A DNA stretch of 64,000 nt from Streptomyces paludis (GCF_003344965.1 NZ_CP031194.1:4588001-4652000); one strand, 5' to 3'; counted from the first letter of the stretch, positions 34,093-42,198 are shown. Made by a program: numbers and translations. Notes: generated by a model from the sequence alone, not told the origin.

Positions 34093-34518
34093 ATGGTGAC
34101 CAAGCAGTTCAGCGGCTCGCCCGAGGACGCGGACCTGAGACGCGCGGACTCCCTGGCGCGGGAGATCTTCTCCGACGTCGCCAACAAGTGGGCGTTCCTG
34201 ATCATCGAGGCGCTGGGTGGCGAAGCCGTGGGCGGAAAGGCTCCCGGCGGGAAGGCCGCAGGCCGGGGCACCCTGCGCTTCAGCGAGCTGCGGAACCAGG
34301 TCGAGGGCATCAGCCACAAGATGCTCACCCAGAACCTGCGCATGCTGGAGCGCTACGGCCTGGTCGACCGTACGGTCCACCCCACCGTGCCGCCACGCGT
34401 CGAGTACACCCTCACCGAGCCGGGCCGCGTCCTGCACGCCACGGTGGACGGGATGTGCGGCTGGACCCACCAGTACCTCGGCCATATCGAGGCGGCGCGC
34501 AGCCGCTTCGACGGGTAG
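34093..34518 (+). CDS. HxlR-family transcriptional regulator
   Basis: A 141-residue winged-helix regulator: SDVANKWAFLIIEAL, LRFSELRNQVEGISHKMLTQNLRMLERYGLVDR and PRVEYTLTEPGRVL are the family blocks. There is an unusual insertion of about 16 residues after the first helix pair (GGEAVGGKAPGGKAAGRG), a glycine-lysine loop with internal repeats that family members normally lack (they go directly from the IEAL helix to RFSEL). The redox cysteine found near the N-terminus of some HxlR proteins is absent. It is divergent from and probably regulates the RidA gene. Confidence 0.88.
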   Translation: MVTKQFSGSPEDADLRRADSLAREIFSDVANKWAFLIIEALGGEAVGGKAPGGKAAGRGTLRFSELRNQVEGISHKMLTQNLRMLERYGLVDRTVHPTVPPRVEYTLTEPGRVLHATVDGMCGWTHQYLGHIEAARSRFDG

Positions 34519-34575
34519 CTCGGGCAGCTCGTGTGGCGGTGCCGGAGGGCTGGCTCCCCTCTGCCGCCGCTGCCC

Positions 34576-35517
34576 TCAGCGACCGTCGACGGCTGCCGGC
34601 TCCGGGGGCTGCGCGGCCTCCGGCTTCGTGGGCGGCTTCGTGGGCGGTACGGACCGCCCGGCCACGTACCCCAGACGCCCCCGCGTGGCCGCCAGCACGA
34701 TGATCGCCGCCGTGACGGCGGCCAGCAGGAACGCGTGGGAGCCCTGCTTGTCCGTCAGCTCCGGGAACATGTCGGACCAGGCCAGGGAGAAGAAGTTGTT
34801 GACGCTGGTGTGCAGCAGCATGACCAGCGGCATGCTCTCGCGCGAGCGGTTGAAGACCCACGTCATGACGTAGCTGAAGGCCAGCGCGGTGACCAGGAAC
34901 TCCGCCACGCGCAGCGGCTCCATGCCCGCCGCGACCCCCCAGTCCGTCAGGAACAGCGGCAGGTGCCACGCGCCCCACAGCACGCCGACGATGAAGGTCG
35001 CGACCAGCGGGCCGTAGCGGTTCTGCATCCGGGGCATCGCGAACTCGCGCCACCCGGGCTCCTCCGCGAGGCCCGTTGTGATCATCTGGATCAGCAGGCC
35101 AGGCAGGTACACGGCGAGAATCATGGCGGCGGGCAGTACGGGCGTTGTGTCCGTCAGCGCGATGGTGGCGAGTGTCAGCGCGGCGGGGACCGAGACCATC
35201 ACCAGCAGATACCAGTGCCAGCCGACCCGGAACCCGACCATCCGGGCCCGCCAGTTCCGCAGACCCTGACGGCCCTCGGTCAGGGAGGTGATCAGCAGGG
35301 CCGAGCAGATCGGGCCGAGGTACGCGCCCGGCAGTATGCCCAGGATCTGGCCCGAGCCCCCGGCGCCGAAGTCGTGGTCCCAGACGCCGAGTCCGTTCTC
35401 CGACAGGATGTACGGCGTCCAGGCCAGCCAGCTCAATGCGTACGCGAGGATGAAGAACCAGGTCAGCGGGGCGCGTTGGAAGGCGCCTCGGATGCCTGAG
35501 GTGGTGGGGACGGTCAC
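34576..35517 (-). CDS. CPBP-family intramembrane metalloprotease
   Basis: A 313-residue multi-pass protein of the CPBP (Abi/CAAX protease) family. The motifs are EEPGWREF (EExxxR, about 151-158), the His in GVLWGAWHLPLF and the third motif LLHTSVNN. Eight hydrophobic segments surround them. The members cleave membrane substrates, and some are linked to bacteriocin self-immunity or signalling. The C-terminal tail is Pro-rich (PPTKPPTKPEAAQPPEP). The GTG start has GAGAGGA seven bases upstream. It lies downstream of a two-component system that has the same palindromic operator, so it is its probable target. Confidence 0.87.
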   Translation of the reverse strand: MTVPTTSGIRGAFQRAPLTWFFILAYALSWLAWTPYILSENGLGVWDHDFGAGGSGQILGILPGAYLGPICSALLITSLTEGRQGLRNWRARMVGFRVGWHWYLLVMVSVPAALTLATIALTDTTPVLPAAMILAVYLPGLLIQMITTGLAEEPGWREFAMPRMQNRYGPLVATFIVGVLWGAWHLPLFLTDWGVAAGMEPLRVAEFLVTALAFSYVMTWVFNRSRESMPLVMLLHTSVNNFFSLAWSDMFPELTDKQGSHAFLLAAVTAAIIVLAATRGRLGYVAGRSVPPTKPPTKPEAAQPPEPAAVDGR

Positions 35518-35607
35518 CGCGTGTCCTCTCGGAGGGGGCTGGATGTGATGCGTTCAGCACACCAGCCCCGAGGCCGAGGATCATTGCCGTGGGCACCCCG
35601 AAACGGA

Positions 35608-35623
35608 GTACAGCAGGCTGTAC
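35608..35623. promoter_or_regulatory. Shared palindrome upstream of the CPBP protease
   Basis: GTACAGCAGGCTGTAC, 91 bp before the CPBP start. The same 16 bases, on the other strand, occur at 37821-37836 in the promoter of the kinase-regulator operon. See the finding on the shared operator. Confidence 0.65.
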
Positions 35624-35665
35624 CAGCGGTAGTTGCCGTAGCCGTCGTAGCCGTCGTAGGCGTAC

Positions 35666-36436
35666 TCAGACCAGGCGCCGGGTGTCCTCCAGGTAGTGCA
35701 GGACGGCGGCCACCCGCCGGTCCACGCGGTCGGCCCGGTCGGTGGGGGAGAGGTCGAGCTTGGCGAAGATGCTGCGGATGTGTTTGTGGACCGCGCCGTC
35801 CGTGACGACGAGCCGGGCCGCGATAGCGCCGTTGTCCAACCCCTCGGCCATCAGGGCGAGTACGTCCCGCTCGCGCGGGCTCAGACGCTCCAGCCGGGTG
35901 TCCTGGCGGGAGCGCGTGAAGAGCTGCGCGACGACCTCGGGATCGATGGCCGTACCGCCGCCCGCCACCCGGTGCAGCGCGTCGAGGAACTCCTCGACCC
36001 GGCCGACGCGTTCCTTGAGCAGATAGCCGAGGCCGCCGACCCCGCCGGTGAGCAGGTGCGTGGCGAAGCTCTGTTCGACGTACGCGGAGAGGACGAGCAC
36101 GGCCAGCCCCGCGTGACGGCGCCGCGCCTCCACGGCCGCCCGGATGCCCTCGTCGGTGTGGGTGGGCGGCATCCGTACGTCGAAGATGGCGACGTCCGGC
36201 CGGTACGTGTCGATGGCGGCCAGCGCCTCGTCGGGGGTCCCGGCGGTGGCGGCCACGTCGAGCGACTCGGCGCGCAGCAGGAGGGCGAGCCCCTCCCGGA
36301 GCAGCGGGTCGTCCTCGGCTATGACGATGCGCAGATCGCGGACGGCGGTGGCGTCAGGGCGAGTTGGGGCGTTGCGGTCGGCGGGGAGGTCGCGCGGCGC
36401 GGAGGGGGCAGGGCCCTCGGGGAGTTCACGAGCCAC
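35666..36436 (-). CDS. NarL/LuxR-family response regulator
   Basis: Response regulator of 256 residues. The receiver domain begins at RIVIAEDDPLLREG (about 36-50) with the phospho-acceptor Asp in AIFDVRMPP (about 84) and Lys in YLLKERV. The LuxR HTH is LSPRERDVLALMAEGLDNGAIAARLVVTDGAVHKHIRSIFAKL. The GTG start overlaps the 3' end of the kinase gene by 11 bases, giving a Pro/Ala-rich leader of about 33 residues; a shorter start cannot be excluded. A kinase partner in the same operon, and a palindrome in its promoter and ahead of the CPBP gene, indicate an autoregulated system. Confidence 0.9.
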   Translation of the reverse strand: MARELPEGPAPSAPRDLPADRNAPTRPDATAVRDLRIVIAEDDPLLREGLALLLRAESLDVAATAGTPDEALAAIDTYRPDVAIFDVRMPPTHTDEGIRAAVEARRRHAGLAVLVLSAYVEQSFATHLLTGGVGGLGYLLKERVGRVEEFLDALHRVAGGGTAIDPEVVAQLFTRSRQDTRLERLSPRERDVLALMAEGLDNGAIAARLVVTDGAVHKHIRSIFAKLDLSPTDRADRVDRRVAAVLHYLEDTRRLV

Positions 36437-37784
36437 AGGGGAGATCCACTTCCAGGGTTGTCGGACCGCCGGGCGGGCTGGCCAGGCGGAGAGTGCCGTC
36501 ATGGGCCGCCACCCGGCGGCGTATCCCGGTCAGCCCGGAGCCACCGGAGCCACCGGAGCCACCGGAGCCACCGGAACTACCGGAACTACCGGAACTACCG
36601 CCGCCATCCGCGCCGTTCGCGCCCTCCGCACCGCCCCGGCCGTCGTCGGTGACGTGCAGCAGGAGCCGCCCGTCCCGCGTACGGACGGTTACGGTGGCGA
36701 GGCGGGCGCCGCTGTGCTTGGCGACGTTGGTGAGGGCCTCGGCCACGACGAAGTAGGCGGTCGCCTCGACGGAGGCGGCACAGCGTTCGAGCGTTTGTAC
36801 GTCGATACGGCAGTCCACCGGGCACTCCGAGGCGAGCCCGGACAGCGCCCCGGCCAGCCCCCGGTCGTCCAGTACGGGCGGCATGATGCTCCGCGACACG
36901 GAGCGCAGCTCGGCCAGCGCCTGTTCGGCGGCGGACTGGGCGCGTTCGAGGATCTCGTCGGCGCGCGACGGATCGCGGGCGACCTGGCGGCGGGCCGCGC
37001 CGAGCAGGATGGAGACGGACACCAGCCGGTTCTGGGTGCCGTCGTGCAACGCCCGCTCGATACGGCGCAGTTCGACGGCGTGGGCATCGAGGGCGGCGGC
37101 GCGGGTGGAGGTCAGCTCTGCCACCCGCAGCAGCAGATCCACATCCGAACCCGCCGCGAGATACCGCCGGCCGGGGGCGGCCTGGAGCCGCGCCATGGCG
37201 GGGGTCAGACCGAGGAGCATCGCGATCGCGCCCACACCGACCAGGAACACGGCGATGGCGTCCAGCCAGGTGTGCGCCGTACCGACGCCGAAGGAGGTGG
37301 CGGTGGGAGGGCTGGGCGTCAGCCGCCAGTAGAGGGGGAAGGTGGTGTCGCGTACGGCGGAGAGCGGCAGCCAGAAGGCGAGCACGCCCAGCAGAAAGCC
37401 CAAGGTCGCGTGCTGAACGAGCCAGCGCGCCTCCCGCCGCGTGGTCGGGTCCACGAGCGCGGCCACCAGCCCGGCCGGCGGCGGATCCGGCGCGACGACC
37501 TCGGCACCCCGCCGGCCCAGCCGGGCACGCTCCTGGCGGGCCAGAGCGTGCAGGGCGCGCAGCGCGAGGGGCGCGAGGAACAGCCCGACCCCGACGAGCG
37601 CGGTGACGGCCGTCGCGGCCAGCAGAACCAGAACGGCCAGCGCCAGAACGGCCGTTCCGAGACCACCGAGAAGCTCCCCGACGGCCGAGGCGGCGCGCCG
37701 CAGGGCGCGGGCGGCGGCGCCTCGGCCGTCGTTGCCGTCGCTACGGCCGTTGCTGTCTGCGGTCGCGGGGGATGCCGTAGCCAT
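36426..37784 (-). CDS. Membrane sensor histidine kinase (HisKA_3)
   Basis: A 452-residue kinase with four membrane helices in two pairs (about 36-75 and 124-210), a HisKA_3 dimerisation helix with the phospho-His in RALHDGTQNRL (about 246), and a HATPase domain (EALTNVAKHS, then LHVTDDGRGG, then GLTGIRRRVAAHDG). Between the last two boxes, in the ATP lid, there is a Gly/Ser run of about 24 residues encoded by the 9-bp tandem repeats at 36537-36599. AAGGAGG precedes the ATG. It signals to the overlapping response regulator. A sensor with no large outside loop suggests membrane stress or a membrane-active compound as the signal. Confidence 0.9.
   Translation of the reverse strand: MATASPATADSNGRSDGNDGRGAAARALRRAASAVGELLGGLGTAVLALAVLVLLAATAVTALVGVGLFLAPLALRALHALARQERARLGRRGAEVVAPDPPPAGLVAALVDPTTRREARWLVQHATLGFLLGVLAFWLPLSAVRDTTFPLYWRLTPSPPTATSFGVGTAHTWLDAIAVFLVGVGAIAMLLGLTPAMARLQAAPGRRYLAAGSDVDLLLRVAELTSTRAAALDAHAVELRRIERALHDGTQNRLVSVSILLGAARRQVARDPSRADEILERAQSAAEQALAELRSVSRSIMPPVLDDRGLAGALSGLASECPVDCRIDVQTLERCAASVEATAYFVVAEALTNVAKHSGARLATVTVRTRDGRLLLHVTDDGRGGAEGANGADGGGSSGSSGSSGGSGGSGGSGGSGLTGIRRRVAAHDGTLRLASPPGGPTTLEVDLPCGS
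36537..36599. repeat. 9-bp tandem repeat in the kinase ATP lid
   Basis: Four copies of GGAGCCACC are followed by three of GGAACTACC (63 bp), which encode a run of Gly and Ser in the kinase on the other strand. Copy number changes would lengthen or shorten the lid without breaking the frame. Confidence 0.9.
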
Positions 37785-37818
37785 CCGTCAGCCTCCTTAC
37801 GTGGCCCTCGGGGCCGGA

Positions 37819-37838
37819 CGGTACAGCCTGCTGTACCG
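37819..37838. promoter_or_regulatory. Palindromic operator of the kinase-regulator operon
   Basis: CGGTACAGCCTGCTGTACCG is a 20-bp palindrome (only the two central bases do not pair), 35 bp before the kinase ATG and 106 bp before the divergent small membrane protein. Its 16-bp core is the exact match of the site at 35608-35623. Confidence 0.7.
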
Positions 37839-37943
37839 CGAACCGGGCGGTACGCGGGATGGGCGGGTCCCGCCACGCTCCGTAACGTCGTCCACGAACG
37901 TCATCCACAACCTCGTTCACACCCACCCGAGGAGCACCCCGCC

Positions 37944-38195
37944 GTGACACCCACCGAACCGTACCGTCCCGCAACCGCCCAGCAGGCTGGGCAGGTTCAG
38001 CAGCCCGCCGGAGCGTCCCGCGACGGGCTCGTACGCAACCTGCTGTGGGCGGTCGTCGTCCTCAGCTCGACCGCCAACGTCGCAACCAACTTCGGCTCCG
38101 CCCCTGCTTGGACCCACCTGGCAAGCGGCCTGGTGACCACGGCGGCCGTAGCCGCCCTGGTCATACGCGCCCGGCGCCAGCGCCGCCGCCGATAG
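37944..38195 (+). CDS. Small membrane protein
   Basis: An 83-residue protein: a Pro/Gln/Ala-rich N-terminus, two hydrophobic segments (NLLWAVVVLSSTANVATNF and ASGLVTTAAVAALVI) and a strongly basic tail (RARRQRRRR). I do not recognise the family. GAGGAG lies nine bases before the GTG. It is divergent from the sensor kinase and shares its palindrome-containing promoter region, so it may be under the same response regulator. The inverted repeat IR-L begins 12 bp after its stop. Confidence 0.65.
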   Translation: MTPTEPYRPATAQQAGQVQQPAGASRDGLVRNLLWAVVVLSSTANVATNFGSAPAWTHLASGLVTTAAVAALVIRARRQRRRR

Positions 38196-38206
38196 GTGGG
38201 GGCCTG

Positions 38207-38750
38207 CGGGTCAGTACCAAGGGGTAGACCGGGGTGGGCCGGTGGCGAGGTGCTGGGCGCTTGGTGCGGGATGGGCCGCCCCTCCTCCTGCCAGTGTCGC
38301 GCCTCCAGGGGAGGAGTAAAGGGCGCTCCTTCGTCGCGTCGGCTGCGCCGACTCCGCTGCGCTACGCCCTTGACACCTCCCCTTCCGGCGCGTGTACGGA
38401 AGAGGGGGGGCGGCCGGGGGGAGGGGGCCCGAGGGGTCCGCTGTTCTGCCACTCGGCTCAGGGTCCGGCGGGCGGGTGGGCCCTGCGGGGCGCGCGGTAG
38501 AGGAATGGGGTGACTCGGCCCCGTCTCGGCGGCCGACCGTCCGTTGTTGGTTGCGACTCAAGCCCCGCTGGTCACCGTTGCGTTGTGGTGCCCGGAAGGC
38601 GGGTGGGTTCTGCTGCCCGGATGGGGTCCGCAGGGGCTCCTCGGGCGGCTCATGTGTCCGGGGGTGCGTTAGCGGCACTCCTGAATGCATGGACCGCTTC
38701 CAGGGGGACCGGAGTGACTGGTGGGGCAGGGGGTGGCCGGTCCGGCGCCG
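38207..38750 (+). repeat. Left arm of a large inverted repeat
   Basis: This 0.54-kb stretch matches, on the other strand, 39815-40403. The match begins with TGCGGGTCAGTACCAAG, breaks for about 50 bp, then is nearly identical from 38273 for more than 130 bp (including AAAGGGCGCTCCTTCGTCGC) and continues at lower identity to about 38750. The first codons of the arm read RVSTKG then stop, a copy of the DUF397 C-terminus at the other end. A long imperfect palindrome (GGGGAGG ... CCTCCCC around GTCGGCTGCGCCGAC) forms its core. No ORF in it looks coding. Confidence 0.85.
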
Positions 38751-38795
38751 GTTAATGCGTGGCGTGTTGTCGCGTCGTGTTGGAACACTGCGGCG

Positions 38796-39784
38796 GTGAC
38801 CACTTCGGTACTGCTTCGGCCGCGTGCTCTGAGTCCCGGCGATCTCGTTGTCATTGCGGCGCTGTCCGGGCCGCTCCATGCCGTCTATGAACCTGATCTT
38901 GAGCGGGCGGTGGTGGTGCTGGAGCGGATGGGGTTTCGTGTGCGGCGGGCGCCGCTTCTTGAGGCGGGGCGGAGTCTTGGTGGAGTGCGGCTCGGCCGGT
39001 GGAGATTGCTGAGGAGTTCAATGGGTTGCTGCGTGATCCGGAGGTGCGCGCGATTGTCGCGCATGACGGTGGTCAGACGGCGCTCGGTTACCTGGACCTG
39101 ATCGACGTTGAGGCGGTCAGGGCCGATCCCAAGCCGATTCTCGGCTACAGCGACATCTCGTTGTTGCATTTGGTGCTCTATGCGCGTGCGGGGCTGGTGG
39201 GTTTCCATGCGGACCTGGCCACTCCCGGACTCGGCGGGCACTGGCAGGCCGCGCCCGCAGCGCGCCAGGCGGTGCTTGAACAGCTCTACTCGACGCTGTT
39301 GACCAGCGACGAGCCGATCGGTGCGCTGCCGACCACTCCGTCGTGGGAGTGCTGGCGCGCGGGGCGTGCCGAGGGTCGGCTGCTTGGCGGTGTCATCAAC
39401 CGGATCGTGCTGGCGCAGGCGACGCCGTATGCGCTGCCGCTTGAACGGTTCGACGGCGCGGTGCTGTTCTGGGAAGAGATGGGCGGCTACGCGTCGTATG
39501 TGTGGAGCAATCTCCAGGTGATGCGGCACTGCGGCATCCTCGACCGGATTTCCGGCATGGTCGTGGGTATCCCGCACGCGATCGACGGCCTCGGGACGGA
39601 CGGGTCCCCGACCCTCCGCGAGATCGTCCTCGACGTTCTGGGTGACCGTGACATCCCGGTCCTGGGCAACGTCGAGTTCGGCCACGCCGGCCCCAACCTG
39701 CCAATGCCGGTAGGCATCCGCGCCGCCCTGGACGCGGGGCAGCGAACCCTGTCACTCCTCGAACCAGCAGTACGCCCCCGGTGA
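38796..39784 (+). pseudogene. LD-carboxypeptidase (S66, MccF-like), frameshifted
   Basis: Reads as one S66 peptidase of about 329 residues if a single missing base near 38972-38975 is restored. Frame 1 (GTG at 38796) gives VTTSVLLRPRALSPGDLVV...VRRAPLLEAGR. The second frame continues ESWWSAARPVEIAEEFN, the sequence expected next. The catalytic Ser (LGYSDIS), Glu (FWEEMGG) and His (FGHAGPN) are intact, as are GGQTALGYLD and GFHADLATPGLGG. The family cleaves L-D peptide bonds of wall peptides or microcin-like adducts. A GTG at 38999 could give a 261-residue protein lacking the N-terminal part. Codon use has more T than its neighbours, and it lies between the inverted repeats. A sequencing error is possible. 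Confidence 0.85.
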
Positions 39785-39814
39785 CGTGACGGGGCGCGCC
39801 CCTCTCGCCCCGCC

Positions 39815-40403
39815 GCCGGTCCGGCCGTCTCCCCCCCTGCCCCACCCGTCACTCCAGTCCCCCTGGAGCCGCTCCATGCATCCAGGAGTGCCGCCAATGC
39901 ACCTGCGGACGCATGAGCCGCCCGAAGGGACCCCCACCCTCCCGCGAAACAGCCCCATATGGGGCGGATCGACAGGAGGGCGGCCCGCAGACCCGGCCGG
40001 GCCGCAGAACCCGTCCGCCTTCCGGGCACCACAGCGCGACGGTGACCAGCGGGGCTTGAGTCTCAGCAAACAGCGGACCGTCAGCCGCTGAGCCGGTGCC
40101 GAGTCACCCCATTCCTCTGCTGCGCAGCCCCGCAGGGCCCACCGGCCCGCCGGACCCTGAGCCGACCGGCAGTACGGCGCCACCCCTTGGGCCCCCTCCC
40201 CCCCGGCCGCCCCCCCCTCTTCCGTACACGCGCCGGAAGGGGAGGTGTCAAGGGCGGAGCGCAGCGGAGTCGGCGCAGCCGACGCGACGAAGGAGCGCCC
40301 TTTACTCCTCCCCTGGAGGCGCGACACTGACAGGAGGAGGGGCGGCCCAGCGTTCAGCTTCTCGCCCCCGTACACCCCTGCTTACCTCTTGGTACTGACC
40401 CGC
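39815..40403 (-). repeat. Right arm of the large inverted repeat
   Basis: Inverted copy of 38207-38750, about 45 bp longer because of an extra segment near 39930-40010 that carries the palindrome GCCCCATATGGGGC (39952-39965). Its outer end overlaps the last codons of the DUF397 gene. The rest (39785-40381) holds no gene that I can support. Confidence 0.85.
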
Positions 40404-40588
40404 ACGCCCCAGGGCCCGCAGCTGGCGAAGGTCTGCCAGGCCGCAGGGGCAACGTGCAGGACCGGGCCGGTGGGGTGCTTGGAGTCGCGTATGGCAACGG
40501 TGGTGGGCACGTTGCGGGCGACTTCGACACACTCCTGAGTGTTGTTGGCTCCGCTGTAGCTCGATTTGATGAACTTGTACGCGGCCAT
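40382..40588 (-). CDS. DUF397 protein
   Basis: A 68-residue DUF397 protein: FIKSSYSGANNTQECVEVARN, VAIRDSKHPTGPVLHVAPAAW and FASCGPWGV. In Streptomyces these small proteins are encoded next to a WhiJ-like XRE regulator and are proposed to bind and modulate it, as antitoxin-like partners in development or antibiotic control. It begins four bases after the XRE stop, so the two are cotranscribed. The last codons (RVSTKR) lie in the right arm of the inverted repeat and differ from the usual family ending. Confidence 0.92.
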   Translation of the reverse strand: MAAYKFIKSSYSGANNTQECVEVARNVPTTVAIRDSKHPTGPVLHVAPAAWQTFASCGPWGVRVSTKR

Positions 40589-40592
40589 ACCG

Positions 40593-41474
40593 CTACAACT
40601 CCTTGAGGCTTGCGTTGATCAGCTGAGCAGAGTCACGCGGTGAGAGCGTCAGCTCGGTGAGGCGTTCGAAGGAGCGGCCATGGCGAGGGGTGTCAATTTC
40701 GTCTTCCAGCCAGATGGCCGTCAGTGTGGTGTCCATATGCACGACGTCCAGCGCGCCTGGTTCAGCGAACGAAAGGATGCTGAACCCGTTGGTCATGGCC
40801 GGGTGGGCGCCGGCGGAGTAGGGCACCACCTGCAATGTCACGTTGGGCTGCTTGGCCACGTCCAGCAGGCGGCTGAGTTGCTGCTTCATCACGTCTCGGC
40901 CCCCGATGTGTTGGCGTAGGACGCTCTCGTGAAGAACCGCTGAGAGGTGGAGCGGCTGCTCACCTTCCAGTCGGATCTGCCGGGCAATCCTGCTCTCGAC
41001 GAATGGGTCGATAGCTGCGGGATCGTCCCAGAAGCCTGCCCCGGTGGCGAGGGCTCTCACGTAGTCCGGCGTTTGAAGCAGGCCAGGCACGAGCGAGTGT
41101 TGCCACGTACGAATGTGCGTCGCGACGGCCTCAAGGGCGACGTATTCCAGCAGTGAGGCCAACTGCGGGTGTTGACTCCACCAGCCCTTCGCCTTGCGTC
41201 GATCGCGGTCGACTGCCGCCAGCTCCAGCAGCCGTTCTATGACCGTCTCGTCCCGCTCCCCGTACAGGTGACACAACGCTCGGATGTCCGGGTCCCGCAT
41301 GGGGACCAGGCCGCGCTCCATCTTTGCGACCTTGGTCGCGGATGCCGTCAGGGCCTTGGCCGCAGCGGCCTGGCCCTGCTTTCGCTGCAATCGCATGCGT
41401 AGCAGCTCGCCACCGAGCCTGCGCCCCAAGACGGTTGAGACCGTCTTGCCCCGGTCGGGGTTGGTGCCACCCAT
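40593..41474 (-). CDS. WhiJ-like XRE regulator (DUF5753)
   Basis: Regulator of 293 residues with an N-terminal XRE helix-turn-helix (LGGELLRMRLQRKQGQAAAAKALTASATKVAKMERG, about 17-52) and a long C-terminal DUF5753-type domain (TWQHSLVPGLLQTPDYVRAL, ESVLRQHIGG, LLDVAKQPNVTLQVVPYSAGAHPAM, LTAIWLEDE). This is the standard architecture of the many WhiJ-like proteins of Streptomyces. The ATG is chosen from GGGAGG six bases upstream; an in-frame upstream extension crosses the operator-like repeats. It acts with the DUF397 protein downstream and is divergent from an ATPase of the same locus type. Confidence 0.92.
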   Translation of the reverse strand: MGGTNPDRGKTVSTVLGRRLGGELLRMRLQRKQGQAAAAKALTASATKVAKMERGLVPMRDPDIRALCHLYGERDETVIERLLELAAVDRDRRKAKGWWSQHPQLASLLEYVALEAVATHIRTWQHSLVPGLLQTPDYVRALATGAGFWDDPAAIDPFVESRIARQIRLEGEQPLHLSAVLHESVLRQHIGGRDVMKQQLSRLLDVAKQPNVTLQVVPYSAGAHPAMTNGFSILSFAEPGALDVVHMDTTLTAIWLEDEIDTPRHGRSFERLTELTLSPRDSAQLINASLKEL

Positions 41475-41533
41475 GCTGCCCTCCCTTGTTGCGTCGCCAC
41501 ATTCTGAGGTCTCGGCCCTGTCGAACTCAACTC

Positions 41534-41570
41534 GGACAGCGAGTTGACTGTCCGCCATATTGCGGGACAG
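41534..41570. promoter_or_regulatory. Triplicated GGACAG half-sites upstream of the XRE gene
   Basis: GGACAG (41534-41539), CTGTCC (41548-41553) and GGACAG (41565-41570) lie 60-96 bp before the XRE start. The first two form an inverted repeat with an 8-bp centre and the last two another with an 11-bp centre (CCGCCATATTG region). They are candidate operators for the XRE protein. Confidence 0.5.
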
Positions 41571-41739
41571 CCATTCACCCCAATACGGTGTGTACGCAAC
41601 CGCTCGCACAGCGGAACCGCCCAGCGGAAGTGCACCGCCACGCCCTGCCCAACGGCAGGCGTGGGCTTCGGTATCGCCACCGCCGCGTATCCGCCCCGTA
41701 CGGGCAACGCCCCGACCGCACATGGAGGTGCGCGCGTCC

Positions 41740-42198
41740 ATGGCCTCAGATCCTCAAACCCCTTGCCCCGAGCCCCCTTTCGAGCCCGTGTTGCACGAGG
41801 ACCGGCTCAACTACAGTCCCGTCGCCGGCAGTGTCACCCTCGCCAGACACCGTGCCGCGTCGCTGGTGGCCAAGTGGGGGTATCCCGAACTTTCCTGGTC
41901 CGTGGGGCTGGTGGTCTCCGAGTTGGGGACCAATGCCCTGATGTACGGCTGCGTCCGAGGGCGGCTGTTCCAGGTGCGCCATGTTCTGCGGGCCAGCACT
42001 CTGCGGGTCGAGGTCAGTGATCCGCGTGGTGAGCGGCTGCCGCGTGCTCGGGTCGCCGCCGACGACGAGTGTTTTGGGCGGGGGCTCCGGATTGTCGCGG
42101 AGATCGCGGACCGGTGGGGGACGGAGCCTCGGAGCGTGGGGAAGACGGTGTTCGCCGAGTTCGATGTCCTCAACGGCCTTGGGGTAGAAGGTGGTTGA
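41740..42198 (+). CDS. RsbW-like ATP-binding protein
   Basis: A 152-residue HATPase_c_2 (anti-sigma/serine kinase-like) protein: VGLVVSELGTNALMYG is the N-box, RVEVSDPRGERLP the region with the D-box, and GRGLRIVAEIADRWGTE the G-box. Proteins of this group in Streptomyces lie next to XRE/DUF397 pairs (the whiJ and abaA-type loci) and are thought to take part in developmental control. The ATG at ASDPQ is chosen because GGAGG lies 11 bases upstream; an ATG six codons earlier has no Shine-Dalgarno. Confidence 0.87.
   Translation: MASDPQTPCPEPPFEPVLHEDRLNYSPVAGSVTLARHRAASLVAKWGYPELSWSVGLVVSELGTNALMYGCVRGRLFQVRHVLRASTLRVEVSDPRGERLPRARVAADDECFGRGLRIVAEIADRWGTEPRSVGKTVFAEFDVLNGLGVEGG

Noticed and set aside
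38210..38880. Several open frames within the inverted-repeat arms
   Set aside because: They occur on both strands and in both arms with frameshifts between the copies, and have low-complexity translations, so they are not under coding constraint.
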